From Macrobrachium rosenbergii (taxonomy: Eukaryota > Arthropoda > Malacostraca > Decapoda > Palaemonidae), in contig NC_089766.1 in NCBI RefSeq assembly GCF_040412425.1, forward strand, positions 18,610,774-18,674,773: DNA of 64,000 nt, read 5' to 3'. The notes beneath the pieces are model-generated. The model searched no databases. It saw nothing but the letters and a program-made list of their open reading frames with translations, and was not told the origin of the DNA. The position numbers were made by a program, and so were the translations under genes. This document shows positions 1-13,535 of the stretch, one piece after another; the stretch's first letter is position 1; every line of letters starts with the position of its first letter.

Positions 1-1221
1 CCTGAAAAAAGAGGGACGCCATGTCTGTTAGAAAATAAAGTTAACACTATTTCTAATTCTTTGTATATATTTATTTATTTACTAATATTTTTGTTTTCAT
101 TTAAACTGGGAAATTACCTATTTTTAAGTAATTAATATTCGTTTAGGTTTCTGAATCAAATGCTGATTATTTTATTGCTTTGATATTGATTACTTAATTA
201 TTTAAATAATGGTTCTTTAAAGTTAAAGTAATAATAATTGTTTAATGTTAAAATAATAATTATATTAGTTTAAATACCTTGCCAAGCCTTTACTGCTCTT
301 TTAAAATAAAATGATAACTGGTTTTTGATACTGCATAAAGGATTTCCTCTCCAGGTAATGATCTTTTACTTTACTTCACTGTGCCCAGGGTTTCGAAGTC
401 AGTGTTTTGTTAGCCATTAAATGGGGTAACACATCCTACCTCCGGTTGCAGGTTCTCATCATCCATGGAGTGATTTACCTTTTAACCGACACACATAAGC
501 TGGACATCATCGCCAAATCTTCTGGTTACCGGCTCAACTGACTCTACCACTTACCATTAGTTGCAGTGAATATTTACCCACATCTGCCAAAGATTACTTA
601 CAAAGGGTTACTTACAACAGCAGAAGGATTACTCACCTTCATCGCCGTGCCTCCACTTCAAAAGCATTAGGTGAGGCAAGGTTACTTTTTAAATTACAAG
701 TTAAAATTCATTTATTAATTTTTCTTGCATATTCATTTAAACTTAATTGATTCAGTGATCTACATTAAAGTGCTCTATTCCGTTTCAATACTCTGCTCGT
801 TTTTGACAAATAGTGTTTATTCTCAGATTGTTTGTGTTCGTATGGAGGAGAGGTTAATCGATCCAATACCGAACAGTATATATTTTCAATTAAGGCATCG
901 ACGGCAAACCTCTTCCGAGTGCATACAGCAATAATTCTTCACGGCAGATATTGAAATCTAAAACGAACCTATGTGTACATAATTTTGCATTTTGAATTTT
1001 TAATATTGTTAAATATTTAATTTTTCTTTTCAATATTAATATTAATTATTTACTGTTTTTATTCGATACCTTATTTAATTATTCCCTGAAAGGATATTGA
1101 ATATTCAGTTTAACATTCATTCATCATACATCTTAAATTATTTTTCTATTGGAAACCCCTCACGACGGAGATGCAACCGAGTACCGAGACCTTTCCCTGA
1201 AAAAAGAGGGACGCCATGTCT
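1..1221. repeat. LTR-like segment bounded by a 26-bp direct repeat
   Basis: The first 26 bases of the window recur exactly at 1196-1221, 1,195 bp away. The repeated stretch includes a polypurine run (GAAAAAAGAGGGA) followed shortly by TGT, which is how the polypurine tract and 3' LTR start look in Gypsy-type retrotransposons. The interior is AT-rich at both ends with a GC-richer block at about 380-680. No integrase or reverse transcriptase frame is visible. Seen: the exact direct repeat. Inferred: a fragment of an LTR element or a tandem LTR junction whose other half lies left of the window. A plain tandem duplication is the alternative. Confidence 0.35.
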
Positions 1222-1314
1222 TAAAAACTAACCATAGAATTTTCTTGAAAATAATCTTATGTTTCCTACACCCACATTATGTTTCTCACACCCAAGTTAC
1301 TCCAGAGGTACTAA

Positions 1315-1355
1315 TCTAACCTAACCTAACCCAACCTAGCTTAACCTAACCTAAC
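1315..1355 (-). repeat. Interstitial (TTAGG)n telomere-type repeat
   Basis: About eight imperfect CCTAA units in a row, with variants such as CCCAA and CCTAGC. This is the complement of TTAGG, the usual arthropod telomere repeat. It is short and degenerate, so it is an internal relic and not a chromosome end. Confidence 0.7.
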
Positions 1356-2450
1356 GAGACGAGACATGGGGGAGAGTGGGAGAACGGGAGAGGAGCCATC
1401 CTCCTGCGAAAGAGGTTGGAAACAGGACCCTCTGGTGATGATGTGAGGATACAGAAAGTTGAGATACTGAGGCCAAATGGGGAAACAGGAAGGAAGATGT
1501 TTTATAGAGGTTCCTTCAGTGACCTCCTTTGAGGAAGTTAAAAGTTGAAGGGTTTAACCTAACTGTTATATTTCAGGGTTTTGTCAAGAATGCAGATGAA
1601 TTTTTTTTTTTATTACTGGGAATGAATTTATCATATCCAGTGTTTTTCCTCAGAGGTACAGTAAGGGCCGCCTTATCATATGTAACTCTGGGCTCATAAT
1701 GCAGTCTTCTTGCTTGAAACACGTAAAGATATCTTGAATATTCTTTCAGAAAAGACTCATTTAGGTCAGTGGGAATTATTTTTCAAGATGAGAAAGGCTA
1801 CCATAGAATCTTGCCTTAGGTGGAGGGAATCCATAATTATATATTCAACTGGAAAAACTGTCTATGCAGTTATATTTTGTAAAAAAAAAACATGAAATCA
1901 GTAGATCTTCCTTCACTGGTTCATTAGTTTTTAATATTAATATCTACTAATATATTGCTCATGCAAAAGCACTGTTTAAGAAACCTGATACCTTAATTTG
2001 CATGGAACGGGTCCTCTGGCGTATATTATTACTTTTAACAGGATTTAAGACAAAGGTCCCTGTTAATTCAGTCTGTATATGATTACACAAGTAAATAACA
2101 TGATTTCACATATCAAAAGATGGTGTCCTTTTAGAATATTCAAATTGAATTTGCTGTATTACACAGAAGATATGGTTCTTAGCATCTCGTGATATCCAAA
2201 ATTCGGAAAAAAATAGTTTGTAGAACATTGGTCTTTCCATGAATCGAGTTTGAAAGCAAGTGTATGATATTTTCGTTCTCTTTCAGTTAAGGCCTTCCTG
2301 AGAACCTGGGATTTGGTGATGACACAAGAGATATTGTCATCGTAGCAAAGTGCCTTTGGCTATTTGATAACAAACAGGAACTCTAGAGTGGCGTGAAGGA
2401 TGTAGAAAGAGGCTTCAGGAAGAAGTTTTACTCCAGCATGGTAAGTTGTG
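1356..2450. other. Gap without recognisable genes
   Basis: AT-rich sequence. The only frame over 60 codons, near 1710-1895, has no recognisable motif, and no convincing splice signals or repeats were seen. Confidence 0.4.
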
Positions 2451-2458
2451 TGCAAGAT

Positions 2459-2640
2459 AGTTGTATTCATTTTCTGGTACCTGTTCCCAGCATTTAGTTG
2501 TATTCATTTTCTGGTACCTGTTCCAGCATTTAGTTGTATTCATTTTCTGGTACCTGTTTCAGCATTTAGTTGTATTCATTTTCTGGTACCTGTTTCAGCA
2601 TTTAGTTGCATTCATTTTCTGGTACCTGTTCCAGTATATT
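2459..2640 (+). repeat. 36-bp minisatellite, five copies
   Basis: Five near-identical copies of a 36-bp unit built around 'attcattttctggtacctg' followed by 'ttccagcatttag'. Because 36 is a multiple of three, the plus strand reads as a 12-residue repeat (SCIHFLVPVPAF-like) in more than one overlapping frame. This is a property of the repeat and does not show a gene. The first copy has one extra base. Confidence 0.85.
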
Positions 2641-2960
2641 CTGATAAAAGTGGCCACTTATTTTGAGGCATCATATGGCATGATTACAAGGAATTACTTG
2701 CACAGTTGAAATAATTCTTATTTAAAACTAGTATTTCAGAAAGTACACTGATCTTTTATTTCAAAATGTTTGTAGAGTCAGCAAGATACCTAGGTGCATT
2801 CATTTTCTGGTACCTGTTCTAGCATTTTCTGATAAAAGTGACACTTAACACAATTGCAAGGAATTACTTACACAATTAAAATTTTCTTGTTTAAAGCTAA
2901 GGTTTTATAAGGTAAATGATCATTTATTTCAAAATGCTTGTAGAGTCATTAGAATGTGAC
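2606..2960 (+). repeat. Tandem duplication of about 188 bp
   Basis: The segment starting at the last 36-bp unit (2606) is repeated from about 2795 in diverged form. Shared landmarks in order are the 'cattttctggtacctgtt' stretch, 'tctgataaaagtg', 'caaggaattactt' and 'tttcaaaatg.ttgtagagtca'. The second copy has a single 36-bp unit, so the 36-bp expansion is specific to the first copy. Confidence 0.7.
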
Positions 2961-4955
2961 ACACATTTATTGCTTGTGGAACTACCACCTTCTTACAAAA
3001 GCACGAACCTAGACGAGAGAATTAAGCCTTTATATCGCGATAGGTTTAACCAGAGTCCCTCCCTTCCTCAATTAAATTTGCCCGTAACTGTACTCATAAG
3101 AATGTTACGAAGTTCTTTCAATTTTCAGGTTAACGATCCTCAACGGACAGACTTAAAATCCTTTCACTTCTGTGGAAGATAATTATACAATAACTGGTGA
3201 TTCAAGTTCCCATCCTTAGATGAATGTTGGTGCCCCACAAAATAATCTAATCCAAGTAAGTGGTCGTAATGTCTGCATATGATTTATCCCTATTGTAGAC
3301 ACTATCGTGTTTATAATAGCACAATTGAATTATTGCTGTTTTTCTGAGTCTTCCTTTCACCTTTTAACCTCTGTAGTTGTCGCAAAAGTGGATGGTGATG
3401 GTTTATGCAGGTAAAATGTTTTAATAATATGACTAATTTATATTTAAAGAGAACCTCTTATTGCCTAACACGCCTTAGAGCAGTATAATTTGCCTGAAAC
3501 ATCGAAGTTTAAGACAACATAATTCGTGTGTTTTTAGGTATTGACTGACTCTTAGGTAGTGGATATTTTCGTAGTTTTATTTTCGAAAACACTGGAAAGG
3601 ACATCTCTTCATTTGGGCACAATTTTAGACATTTTACCAAGCTTATTACTTTAGGATCAAAGTTCCGCACTGAATCACAATTATGCAGATTTTAAGTAAG
3701 AACTCTCTGTGACAGAAGCATTGTAACTTAGATAGTTCCACTGACGTTTAAATTCACCTTGCCAAGAGAGTTGTAAGTTTGGAAACTTTAGACCAAAACT
3801 ATAATATAAACCATTTGTCTCCTATCAAGCCTTGGTTACAGTGAAAGCCAAGAAGGATTCATAAAGGCTCATCAAATGCTCATTGATCTGGTGCAAGAAA
3901 TTGTTGGAAGCCAATTCAAATCAGGGAAGAAGGTGGTGCAAAGTCTAAGGTCTTAAGAAGTGGCTTTAGTGCGTCCATGATGACATTAGCCTTGGCACAG
4001 GAAATTATTTTCATATTTCACCAAAAACAGTTATCCAAAAATAGGCAACTGAAATAGGAAAAGAACCTAATGACAAATTACTGGCTCGTTACTGCTTTCT
4101 GCCGACGTCTCCTGAATTCAAGTGTATTGGTTTTATTTTCTATTCCCTCATAGTGATTTATTCATCACTATAACTTGTCTCTGTGCAGGCTGATTTCTCT
4201 TTGGAGCCCTCTTGGGTTTATTGTAGTCTGTTGACTCTGTCCATAAGGGGTTTTCAGCTGAAGATTTAAAGAAAGCAAGAAAGAAAGATAGTTCTAGGAA
4301 TAAGGAAGATAATGAAGTAGACTGTAGGTAAAGAACTGAGTTTTACATCATAGGTAATCGCAGGATGTGTGAATCTGAACGTGAAAGAAAGACTTTTGAA
4401 TAATGGAAGGACATGAAGTAATGGGTTGGATGTCCTTTGACAGTCAGTGTCCCTTAGTGAGTTTTGCAAGAGAGTCTGTAAGTGTTCAAGTGGTACTGTT
4501 TCTTCTGTATCAGTGTTATTCACTTGTCATAAAATATCTTTCACACTAACTCATTTCCTTATGTTTTGGTGGTTATAGTCTGCTCTTTCCCTTTCGAGCA
4601 AAAGTAAGTTAATTTGGAAAGGTTTCACTTTGTTCTGTGTTTTGACCGTTCTGAAATATGTAGAGGAAAATGAGAGTTTTACAAACGTTTAAAAAATTTC
4701 AGCATTAGCATAGTTTTCTAAGTGTTCAATTAATAAAGCACAGCCAGTAAACTAGTTTCTTAGAGCAAACTAGAACAAACTTAAGTCAAGCCTTAGAGAG
4801 AAACATTTTCACTTTATTTTAATCATTATTGAATAAGGTGTTCCTGTACTTCTAAGACAGGCTCCTCAAAGCAATTACTGTTTTTTTTTATGAACTGAAA
4901 GAAGGGAGTCAGAGTATTATGGTTTATCAACTCCACAAAGGTTGGTAATCCTCTT
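2961..4955. other. Gap without supported genes
   Basis: AT-rich non-coding-looking sequence. An 88-codon frame at 2916-3182 (+) and an 85-codon frame at 4266-4523 (-) have no recognisable motifs, and I do not call them genes. Confidence 0.4.
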
Positions 4956-4959
4956 CAGA

Positions 4960-6490
4960 TTAGAAAGATGTCATCATCATCACAATTTTATGTCAGCTTT
5001 TCCCCCAGACTTGGGTGGGGTTGTCTCCACTCCTCTCTGTTTGGTGCACTTTCTGGCAGAATCCCTATCTGACCTATCTCTTGTTTCTGCTATTGCCTTG
5101 TTTTTTTTGCTACTTATTTTCTGGTGCCTCCTTGCTTATTTGACCAGCTGTTCCTTATCTTACCTTCTAATATGTCCCAAACCATCTCAGTCTGTTCTAC
5201 AGCCTCTGAACATCATTAGCATTATCATCTTACCACTGCACTGTGGCTATGAATCTTAGCATTATTTAATCATGATGCCTTTCAAAGCCCTCATTGTACT
5301 TTTGTCAGAGCTCTTGTGTTGCTGCAACACTGAGTTATACAAGACTCATGAATGCATCATAAGTGTTTACATAGTAATATTTTCCATTTCATCAATAATT
5401 TACAGGGTTCTTCTCGTCGATACTAAATTCTTAATACTTCTTAACAATCCAATGTCCCCATGGTAACATGTTTTGTCTCTCCCAAGACTTGCCTTTTGAA
5501 CACAGTATGGTGCCTCACCTTGTATTTTGGTTATGGTGAGTCCTTTCCTCCTTGTATATTATGTAATTCCGAGTATCTCCTGGGACATAATTTATTGTAT
5601 CGATTTCACACCCACATTTTTCCCCCACAGCAATCACATGGCCACTTTCCTGACTGGACTCTTTCCTCTGATTTTTTTTCAGTCACCATAAGATCTGTTT
5701 TGTTTAAGTTAATTTTAATTCTCTCCTCGAATTTTTTGGTAGCCTCTGCCTCTTCTTCACCTTCTCAAGATATGCAAGTAAGCCAAATTCTTTTAAGTTT
5801 TTAGCATTTCATTCCATCCCCTTTTGCTCTGTAGGTTCGCATTGTCATACTCTTTCCACACACTTCTGGATCAACCCATTTCTTTATCAGATTTTCCTAT
5901 AAACTGGTGAGCTTATCAGTGACTGGCTCGCTGGCGTGTTATTCCTGATGTCCTGGAAATTTTCCACTTTTTAATCTCTTTAATGGTATATTCTCTATTG
6001 GTCATTTCATCATGTAAGACCTAGTTTGTCTTCATTTCCTTCATTTAAACGATTTTCAAAAACACTTCAAGTATTCCATTGGGTTTCTTTTCAGTTTGTG
6101 TCCACTCTCATCTTCCTTGACATAACCTCTTCTGAATATTTCTCCTTTCCTCCTTCTGCAGTGTTGTTGATCCGATTCAGTTTTTCCCATTTTCTTTGTC
6201 CTTGCCACATGCCTTTTGGTTTAGCTTCCCTTCTGCCTTTCTGTAGCTTCAGCTTGAGAAGGCTGTCTTTTTCTCTCCTGTAGGCAGGCCTTGGTATGTC
6301 TTGATTTTCTCACCATGTCTCTCGATGTCCTGTCCACTGTGTCACACTCACACTACACACCTTTTAGACTTTTCCATCTTTCAGTCTTACTGTTTTTATT
6401 ATCCTGGATTTTCATCATCCTTTTTCCATCCCTCGCCGTCAGATCATTTCCAGCAGTGTACATAGTATCAAAGCATCTATTTGTCACAAG
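4960..6490 (-). pseudogene. Decayed non-LTR retrotransposon, 3' part of the reverse transcriptase ORF
   Basis: Read on the minus strand, with frames broken by indels and stops. From about 5,780 to 5,630 the frame gives a tail like that of many invertebrate RTE-like reverse transcriptases: KFEERIKINLNKTDLMV, then VQSGKWPCDCCG, the start of the zinc-knuckle that follows the RT domain. Around 5,210-5,170 a 'RLRWFG' stretch matches the RLRWYGH motif near the C-terminus of such proteins, and the segment to about 4,960 resembles the terminal Trp/Arg-rich region. Upstream (6,490-5,800) is Lys/Arg-rich and partly open. The YADD catalytic box was not found. The family assignment comes from recognising these motifs and no search was run. 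The overlapping plus-strand frames at 4942-6515 are antisense shadows. Confidence 0.6.
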
Positions 6491-6717
6491 CATCTATTTG
6501 TCACAAGCGCGTTAATCATTAATTTGGATTCTGTATGTAATCGACAACTTGGATTCTGTATGTTATCTATGTCACAAGCAAATTATCTTTGTTCAAATTT
6601 GATTCTGTTATCAATGTCACAAGGAAATGATTTAAATGATTTTGTAAAGAAGTTACAGAATCTTAAACTGAAATGACACAAATTCAAATTGTAAAACTGA
6701 AATAACTAAAATTTGAA

Positions 6718-6833
6718 TTTTAAAATGTAGACATTCATTGTATTAGTTTTAAAGTCTTGTGACTAAAGACAAAAGCAAATAATCAAGTTAAATCTCAAAA
6801 ACCCTACTATAAATTAATGTCTACATTTTAAAA
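6718..6833. repeat. 17-bp perfect inverted repeat
   Basis: TTTTAAAATGTAGACAT at 6718-6734 and its exact reverse complement at 6817-6833 enclose about 82 bp. Nearby, 'aaagacaaaagcaaata' occurs twice in direct orientation (near 6765 and 6850). This could be the hairpin end of a small mobile element or a local inverted duplication. Confidence 0.6.
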
Positions 6834-6839
6834 AGTTCT

Positions 6840-7945
6840 TGCATTCAAAGACAAAAGCAAATAACCAGCACGTCAATATTTAAAAGTAGATTTGTAACAA
6901 TGACATTTAAAGCAAATGAGTTCCTAGTGAACTGAACACGGTTACACTACAAAGAAAAAGGCTATTTAGTAGCAACACCGTATTTGTGCCATCAGGGCTC
7001 AGCAAATAAGACCCACCCAAGAGTGTTCTTGTGGTCGCAGTCTGAAACACATCAGCGCCTATCATTGTCAAGCTTCAGTGCATCAAGAACAGCAAATCGA
7101 TATTCAGATCGGCTTAATTGTTCGATAAAACGCGATACCAAACTAGATCGTAAAAAGAATTGGCATCGGGCCTTCATGAAACAGTAAATATATCGCACGA
7201 TACCAAGGGTAATTTCTCTCAAAACCAAATGATCTCTAAATAAAGTCATTCAAAGTTCAGGCTGTACTTGAAAATCTCGCTAAAAATACCTCTCACGTAT
7301 TGACAAGCACGATGTCTCCTGCACTAACACAAGGTTGTTAAGTTCTTCAGTACTGCTAAGCTATACGAGACTATACACCACTACAAAAGATACAGTAAGA
7401 TTGGCGAAAGCGAGAAGGCTAATTTAAGTCAATTTTTAATAGCTATGCAAACGCTATTTGAATGCACAAGTTTCCTTTGGAACATATAAACATATAAAGT
7501 TTCCTTTGGAACATATGAATCACGCTTCCCGGGCGTTTTATATCAACAGAGGAAGAGATTGATTGATTTGATTATATTACTATAAACTGAAAAGGAAAAG
7601 ATTATAGATCTCAAAGAGACGAGAGATATAGACGAGAGCATTTTGAAGTCAGTTTGCAATAACAATTTTACTTAAATATTAAAAACACTATATTTCTTCA
7701 GTTTTTGAAAACCATGGCTGTTTTTCTTCAAGCTACCAAATCTTCATCAGTTTGATGACACGGAGGAACAACCACGTTCATCAACAAACTGTAGAAATAT
7801 GCATTTATTTCATCAAGCTAATCAAAAGAGCACATTGGCCTACACTGCACTGCCTTTACAAAAACTTTATGGAGGCTTATGACTTTCTTGGATGTTACAA
7901 TTACCTTCCATTCAAATCGTTGATTTCAGTGATAAAAATCAACGT
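6840..7945. other. Gap without supported genes
   Basis: No convincing gene. A small tandem duplication of 'aagtttcctttggaacata' lies at about 7468-7520. The 117-codon frame at 7752-8105 runs through a GA microsatellite (Arg-Glu repeats) and is not supported. Confidence 0.4.
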
Positions 7946-7949
7946 CCAA

Positions 7950-7951
<2 letters not shown>

Positions 7952-8006
<55 letters not shown>
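7952..8006 (+). repeat. (GA)n microsatellite
   Basis: About 27 uninterrupted GA dinucleotides, read as GA on the plus strand. Confidence 0.95.
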
Positions 8007-8009
<3 letters not shown>

Positions 8010-8559
8010 CGCATTCATAAACATGTTCAACATCAAAATTCAGCCATCACAATATCCAAATTGGAAGGGAAGGAACCCCAACAACTGTCTGACCAGAATC
8101 TGTAGCAGAATGTCGAAGATAAATGAAAAGTCGCAGGATTAGATGTTACAAGGATTAAAACAAACATCTTTTCAGTACGAAATCCGATAGACGAGACCAG
8201 AAGCCCTTGACAAGACCAAGCACGTAAGACAGGAAATGGGCACACGATTAAGACCTTCGATTTCAAGGTAACAAAGACCTTGTAGGTCGTTAAAGCGATT
8301 AAGGGGTCTGTTTATAGAGTCATGAGGCCCCACAGCAGCAACTTCTTGGTGAAGTCCTGATGTGGACCTTGCCAGTAATCCTTGTGTGGTTTAATAAACA
8401 TATTCAACTTGTGACTTCTTTGTATTCTTACCACAATGCCAATCTGTTCAAACGGAGACAGACAAGAACTGCTCTTTGGTGATACAACATAGATATTGAT
8501 AGGTTCAACAAGCTCATAAAACTCTTGTCAGTTTATGAGAACCAGGTACACAATTACAT

Positions 8560-8563
<4 letters not shown>

Positions 8564-8641
<78 letters not shown>
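8564..8641 (+). repeat. (GA)n microsatellite
   Basis: About 39 uninterrupted GA dinucleotides on the plus strand. Confidence 0.95.
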
Positions 8642-8645
<4 letters not shown>

Positions 8646-8884
8646 AAGCTTAGCCACAAGTCCATAAACAAGTTGAAGGGAAAATACAGCAATACTTCAT
8701 AATATTATTCAGTGGATGAAACCTATTCATATGGAACAAACACACAGGGGCCACTGACTTGAAATTCAAGCTTCCAAGGAATATGGTTTCCATTAGGGAA
8801 GAATTAGGAGGAAGTGCACAGAAACGGCAGATCCCCTTAGCAAAAAAGAAAAAAGATAAAAACAGATAAAGATAAAAACGTATT

Positions 8885-9860
8885 AAAATGCAAGAAGAAT
8901 AGTATTAGGGTAGCAATGCACTGCAGAGTTGCTGGAGTTTAAGTTCCAATTGCACGACATCCTCTGGGAAACTGTTCCACAGTCCAACGGTGTGAGGAAT
9001 AAAGGACCTCTGGAACTGAGAAGTTCTACAGCGAGTTCACTTTGACATTGCGCGCTGTCCATGAATCTGTTTGCCCAGGTAGGTGGCAAAGCGACCTATG
9101 ATCACCAGAACGTGAAACCTCTGTTGAAATACCACTAATGGAAAAGTGACAAACAAGAGACCATCCGTCGATGGTCCCAGTCACAACTGCTACTATTAGG
9201 AAACGGAAACATACCACCACGAACCACTGTTTAAAAAGAGATAAATCTCTGGCAGAAGAAGACATCCACACCGGAGAACAGTATTCGTAAGGGAAGTACA
9301 GCGACGAAACAAGTTGCATGATTTTCATCACTGTTGTAAATATGGCGAGGCCCTGGCGGAATGGCTCCTACTGAGCGGCATTGCTGAACTCATTAGATGT
9401 TTCTCAAAAGTTGGATGCGAGTCAAAAGTTACACCCAAAATAGTTAAAGCTTCAGACTCAATCAACAAAGTTCCATCCACCTGAAGGGGAGAATGGGGTG
9501 GAATGTCGAATCTTTCTCCAAACGCCCAACCATAAAATAGTAAAACTTTCAGGAATGATACTGAGAGCAAGGTGATGCAGGTATGACAAAAAAAAAAAAA
9601 AAAACTCTGACTACTGCAGAAACGAGGGCTATATATACACAGCCCTCCATGAGTGAATAGAACATTTGAATGAATAACATACGAGATGTACAGTCAAAAT
9701 GAAAACACTCGCTATCCATACTGCCCTGTACACGACTGGCTTGGTATTCACGCCAGGGAAACCTGTGCCAGAATTTCCTAATCACCTGAAAATTGTGCTT
9801 ACTAGACACTGGCCCAGTGACAGATCCCCTATATAAAGAATGTGCATTCTTTAGCAAGCT
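8885..9860 (-). pseudogene. Decayed non-LTR retrotransposon, C-terminal half of reverse transcriptase
   Basis: On the minus strand the fragments appear in the order expected for the end of a Jockey/CR1-type reverse transcriptase, spread over different frames. They are LTILGVTFDSHPTFEKHL (about 9,440-9,385), then EYCSPVW (about 9,270), then DHRRMVS (about 9,165), then QFQRSFIPHTVGLWNSFPED (about 9,022-8,960). The last block matches the RSFIP..V.LWN.LP signature that ends many arthropod elements. At least two frameshifts separate the blocks, so the copy is dead. The minus-strand sequence at 9,549-9,857 is probably further upstream element sequence but has no clear motif. Catalytic Asp residues lie upstream and were not seen. 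Confidence 0.75.
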
Positions 9861-10209
9861 TGAGGAAATTGCAGAAGTGATTAGAATGATCTGGGTACTT
9901 AAAGTAACGCCGAAGAACCCGAATGTTGTGTGGGCTGGGAGAAGGTTTCACAGTGAAAATTTTATCAAGTTACTCATATAAAGAACTGTACCCAATATCC
10001 ATTGAAACGAATTTACAGATATTCAGTTGCAGCGCATTTCAGTGTGAATTAAAACGATCAGCAAGCATTGGAATCAATCATCATTGCAACTTACAATTCA
10101 TACCAATCACAATTCCCAAATGAACGCCCCCAACCCCCCCAAAAAAAACGCCATAGATATTAATTTTTTGTCTAACGGCTCTATCCAAAACGTATTATAA
10201 TTGAAAAAA

Positions 10210-10600
10210 ATAAGACAATATGAGGTCAGGGGCCACATTACTCACCTGAGCCAAATTGTTGCACTTAATGTTTGACCAAATGATTTTTATGTCAAACTGG
10301 CCCCTGGCTAAGGTTTGAACAAACTTAAATCTGCCCAACGTACGGAAGCTGCCTCTCAAGTCAGGTCATTTCTGGTCCTGTACTCATGAGATGGGTCTTG
10401 TTAAATGACTCACCCTACTTTCACATACATTTATCTCCCCCTGGAAAGGGGACGTGGCCCCCAAATGAACCACCTCTACCGGAGAACACGTTGTACTGAT
10501 TTTCTTTGAAATTCATTCAGTGGTTCCGAAGAAGTAAAAAATGTGAAAAGTTTGCTTTCTACACACATACATACATAAAAATCTGATTAAAAAAAAAGCC
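10210..10600. repeat. Diverged dispersed repeat (unclassified)
   Basis: Contains landmarks seen in widely dispersed metazoan repeats: 'gtttgaacaaacttaaatctgcc', a 'catttatctccccctgg' stretch, and 'attcattcagtggttccgaagaag' near the end, followed by an AT-rich tail. No coding frame. The assignment rests on memory of the family's typical wording and is tentative. Confidence 0.4.
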
Positions 10601-11217
10601 TTTCAGGAAATTACAACCAGAACAGATACACAATGCATATCATCGGGACCACAAGAGACTGACATTTTGCCTCAAAGATTAAAACTAGACAAGGAAATAA
10701 CACGTGAAAATCCCAAGGGTCTTCAGCAGAAGACTTCGACCAGATAGAAGGACTCCAGGCTTCTTCAGAAAGCCCACCAGACAGCCAAAGACACGACAGC
10801 CAGTGCAACTTTCATTGAAACTGACGCACAAAAGTATATTTAATACGACAGTAGCCCTTGCTGGAAGAACGGATTTTATTTAGATTTGAGACGATAATTA
10901 TATGATACAGGAAGGAGGCAACAGGGAAAGAATGATAAAGTAAACAGCCATAAATTTTACAGACTCCAAGAAGCTGACAGAGAAAGTTTCATAAAATCAT
11001 ACAGGTGAGTTGACGCTCAGTACGAACTAAATAATTAATTTTGCAGTTCTATCACAGAGGAAGGGAAATCAAACATCTAAAAACTGCTCCTTCTAAATAA
11101 GTTACAGTTTATACCTGTAGATCACTTCATCTCCTCCAGAAACAGGTTGCCTCGCCGAGGTCCTCTGGGACAGGCAGAGGTCGAATCGCGCCTTCTATTG
11201 GCGTTGCTGGAATGACC

Positions 11218-11780
<563 letters not shown>

Positions 11781-11799
11781 CCTACTTACTCAATTCAGG

Positions 11800-12335
11800 T
11801 TACCTAGTCTCACTAAGCTTTCAAAGGCTTCCTTCAAGTACGGCTAAAAGTATTTAAATAAAACACCACAGACAATTAACAGCTTAAGATGCATCAACTT
11901 CCCTAATCTCAATGAAGCCCAGAAATCGCACTTGTAGTATCCCGAATAAAATACTCTGATATAGTAAAATGTCTGACAATCATCTTTCAGTATCTGAAAA
12001 AGCAGCCTAAGTTCAGCTGTCAATGAGGCGAGAATGTTCTTTGAGTCTCACGTCATTCACTCACGACTATTTGAAAATATGGATACCTTCTGCACACTAC
12101 GACAAATGGCAGTGTCCGAGTGCTTTTGGGATGGAGAACAACAATGATTTAACACCTCAACTTTGATTATTTCAGTCCCTTATTAACATACTGACATCTA
12201 TAACGGGAGACTTTTTTTTTTTTAGCAGGATATGAGTCACTTCATTACCTATTAGAAAGTGAAATGGACAACACTTCCAACTGTCATTTGAATGGCTGTT
12301 TAAAGGTACGTCACGGCGCCGCATGTAATAAGACC
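11800..12335. other. Gap without supported genes
   Basis: No repeats or frames of note. Ends in 'acgtcacggcgccg', a short GC-rich stretch just before the next GA tract. Confidence 0.4.
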
Positions 12336-12336
12336 G

Positions 12337-12339
<3 letters not shown>

Positions 12340-12398
<59 letters not shown>
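12340..12398 (+). repeat. (GA)n microsatellite
   Basis: GA repeat on the plus strand with one GGA interruption. Confidence 0.9.
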
Positions 12399-12598
12399 GT
12401 TTAATTCACATTTCAGTCATGTCTTTATAAGAAAAAGTCACATTCAGGAAATGTCCAGGTTATACGACAAAAACAACGCCGATAATTGTGTCAAGTCTAG
12501 ACCATAAAACTCACGACATCGACAGGGAAACAGGTTACTGCTCGTCATTCCCTTTACTCACCGGCCGCCCCCGGCCCTCCCCCAGCACGCGCGCACAC

Positions 12599-12602
<4 letters not shown>

Positions 12603-12670
<68 letters not shown>
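12603..12670 (+). repeat. (GA)n microsatellite
   Basis: About 34 GA units after a short C-rich stretch (12560-12600). Confidence 0.95.
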
Positions 12671-12673
<3 letters not shown>

Positions 12674-13453
12674 TTGAAGTTTAAAAAAAGAACCATGAGA
12701 GCTGAATCCTGCTACAAGATACGTCGTCATCAGGATCTGTCAATTGACTGCAAAAGGAATAGGGGCTTACAGTAAAACTTTTGTTCAATTTTTTTTTCAC
12801 AGAAGGTTAGGTTAGTACGTTTATTCCCAAAAGAAAATAGATGGAGACAAGGATGATACAATGAAATATGTATAAAAGTCCCTCTTATTTTTATTACAAT
12901 TGAAACTCAAGTGCTGCAAATGTCCTACGATCTTTGTCAGGAATAAAAAAGGCTACACAGATACAAACGTACTTTCCACGTAAAGATAATCTGTTAGTGA
13001 TTTGATTAGTATGAAGCTGATTAAATTTGAGTTTTCGATTTGATTTAGCCATTATGATGAAGTTATTTTAATTTCTTCGTTTCCAGCGCTTACCCATTGC
13101 ATGAGTATCATCTATGATAGCTCGATATTTGTTAGCTTTCTTTAAAGTAATCATACTTTTAGGGCTTCATGTGCAACAGTACTCGCTTCGTATCCCGTAT
13201 GAATATAAAAGTGAATGATCACCATTTAAAATGACCAGTTATAATATCCTTAGATACATTAACGATTTTTGCATTGATGTCACAACAGTCATACAATCGT
13301 AGTTAGCGAAACGCACTTAGGCCCAGAAGGTCATATAAACTGATACCGTGGACCGGATAAATAAACTAATAATACTGGTGGATTACTCTTAAACCAAATT
13401 TGTTTACACTAACAACCAAAACCTCAACCGCGCTGTTACAACGTTCTAGTGTC

Positions 13454-13456
<3 letters not shown>
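12671..13456. other. Gap without supported genes
   Basis: AT-rich sequence with no convincing gene, RNA or repeat. Confidence 0.4.

Positions 13457-13534
<78 letters not shown>
13457..13534 (+). repeat. (GA)n microsatellite
   Basis: About 38 GA units with one GGA slip near the 3' end. Confidence 0.95.

Positions 13535-13535
<1 letters not shown>

Noticed and set aside
2448..2709. Two overlapping 72- and 82-codon frames with 12-residue repeats (FLVPVPAF-like)
   Set aside because: Both read the 36-bp minisatellite in different phases. A period divisible by three explains the openness.
4942..6515. Five plus-strand frames of 64-114 codons
   Set aside because: They are antisense to the decayed reverse transcriptase read on the minus strand.
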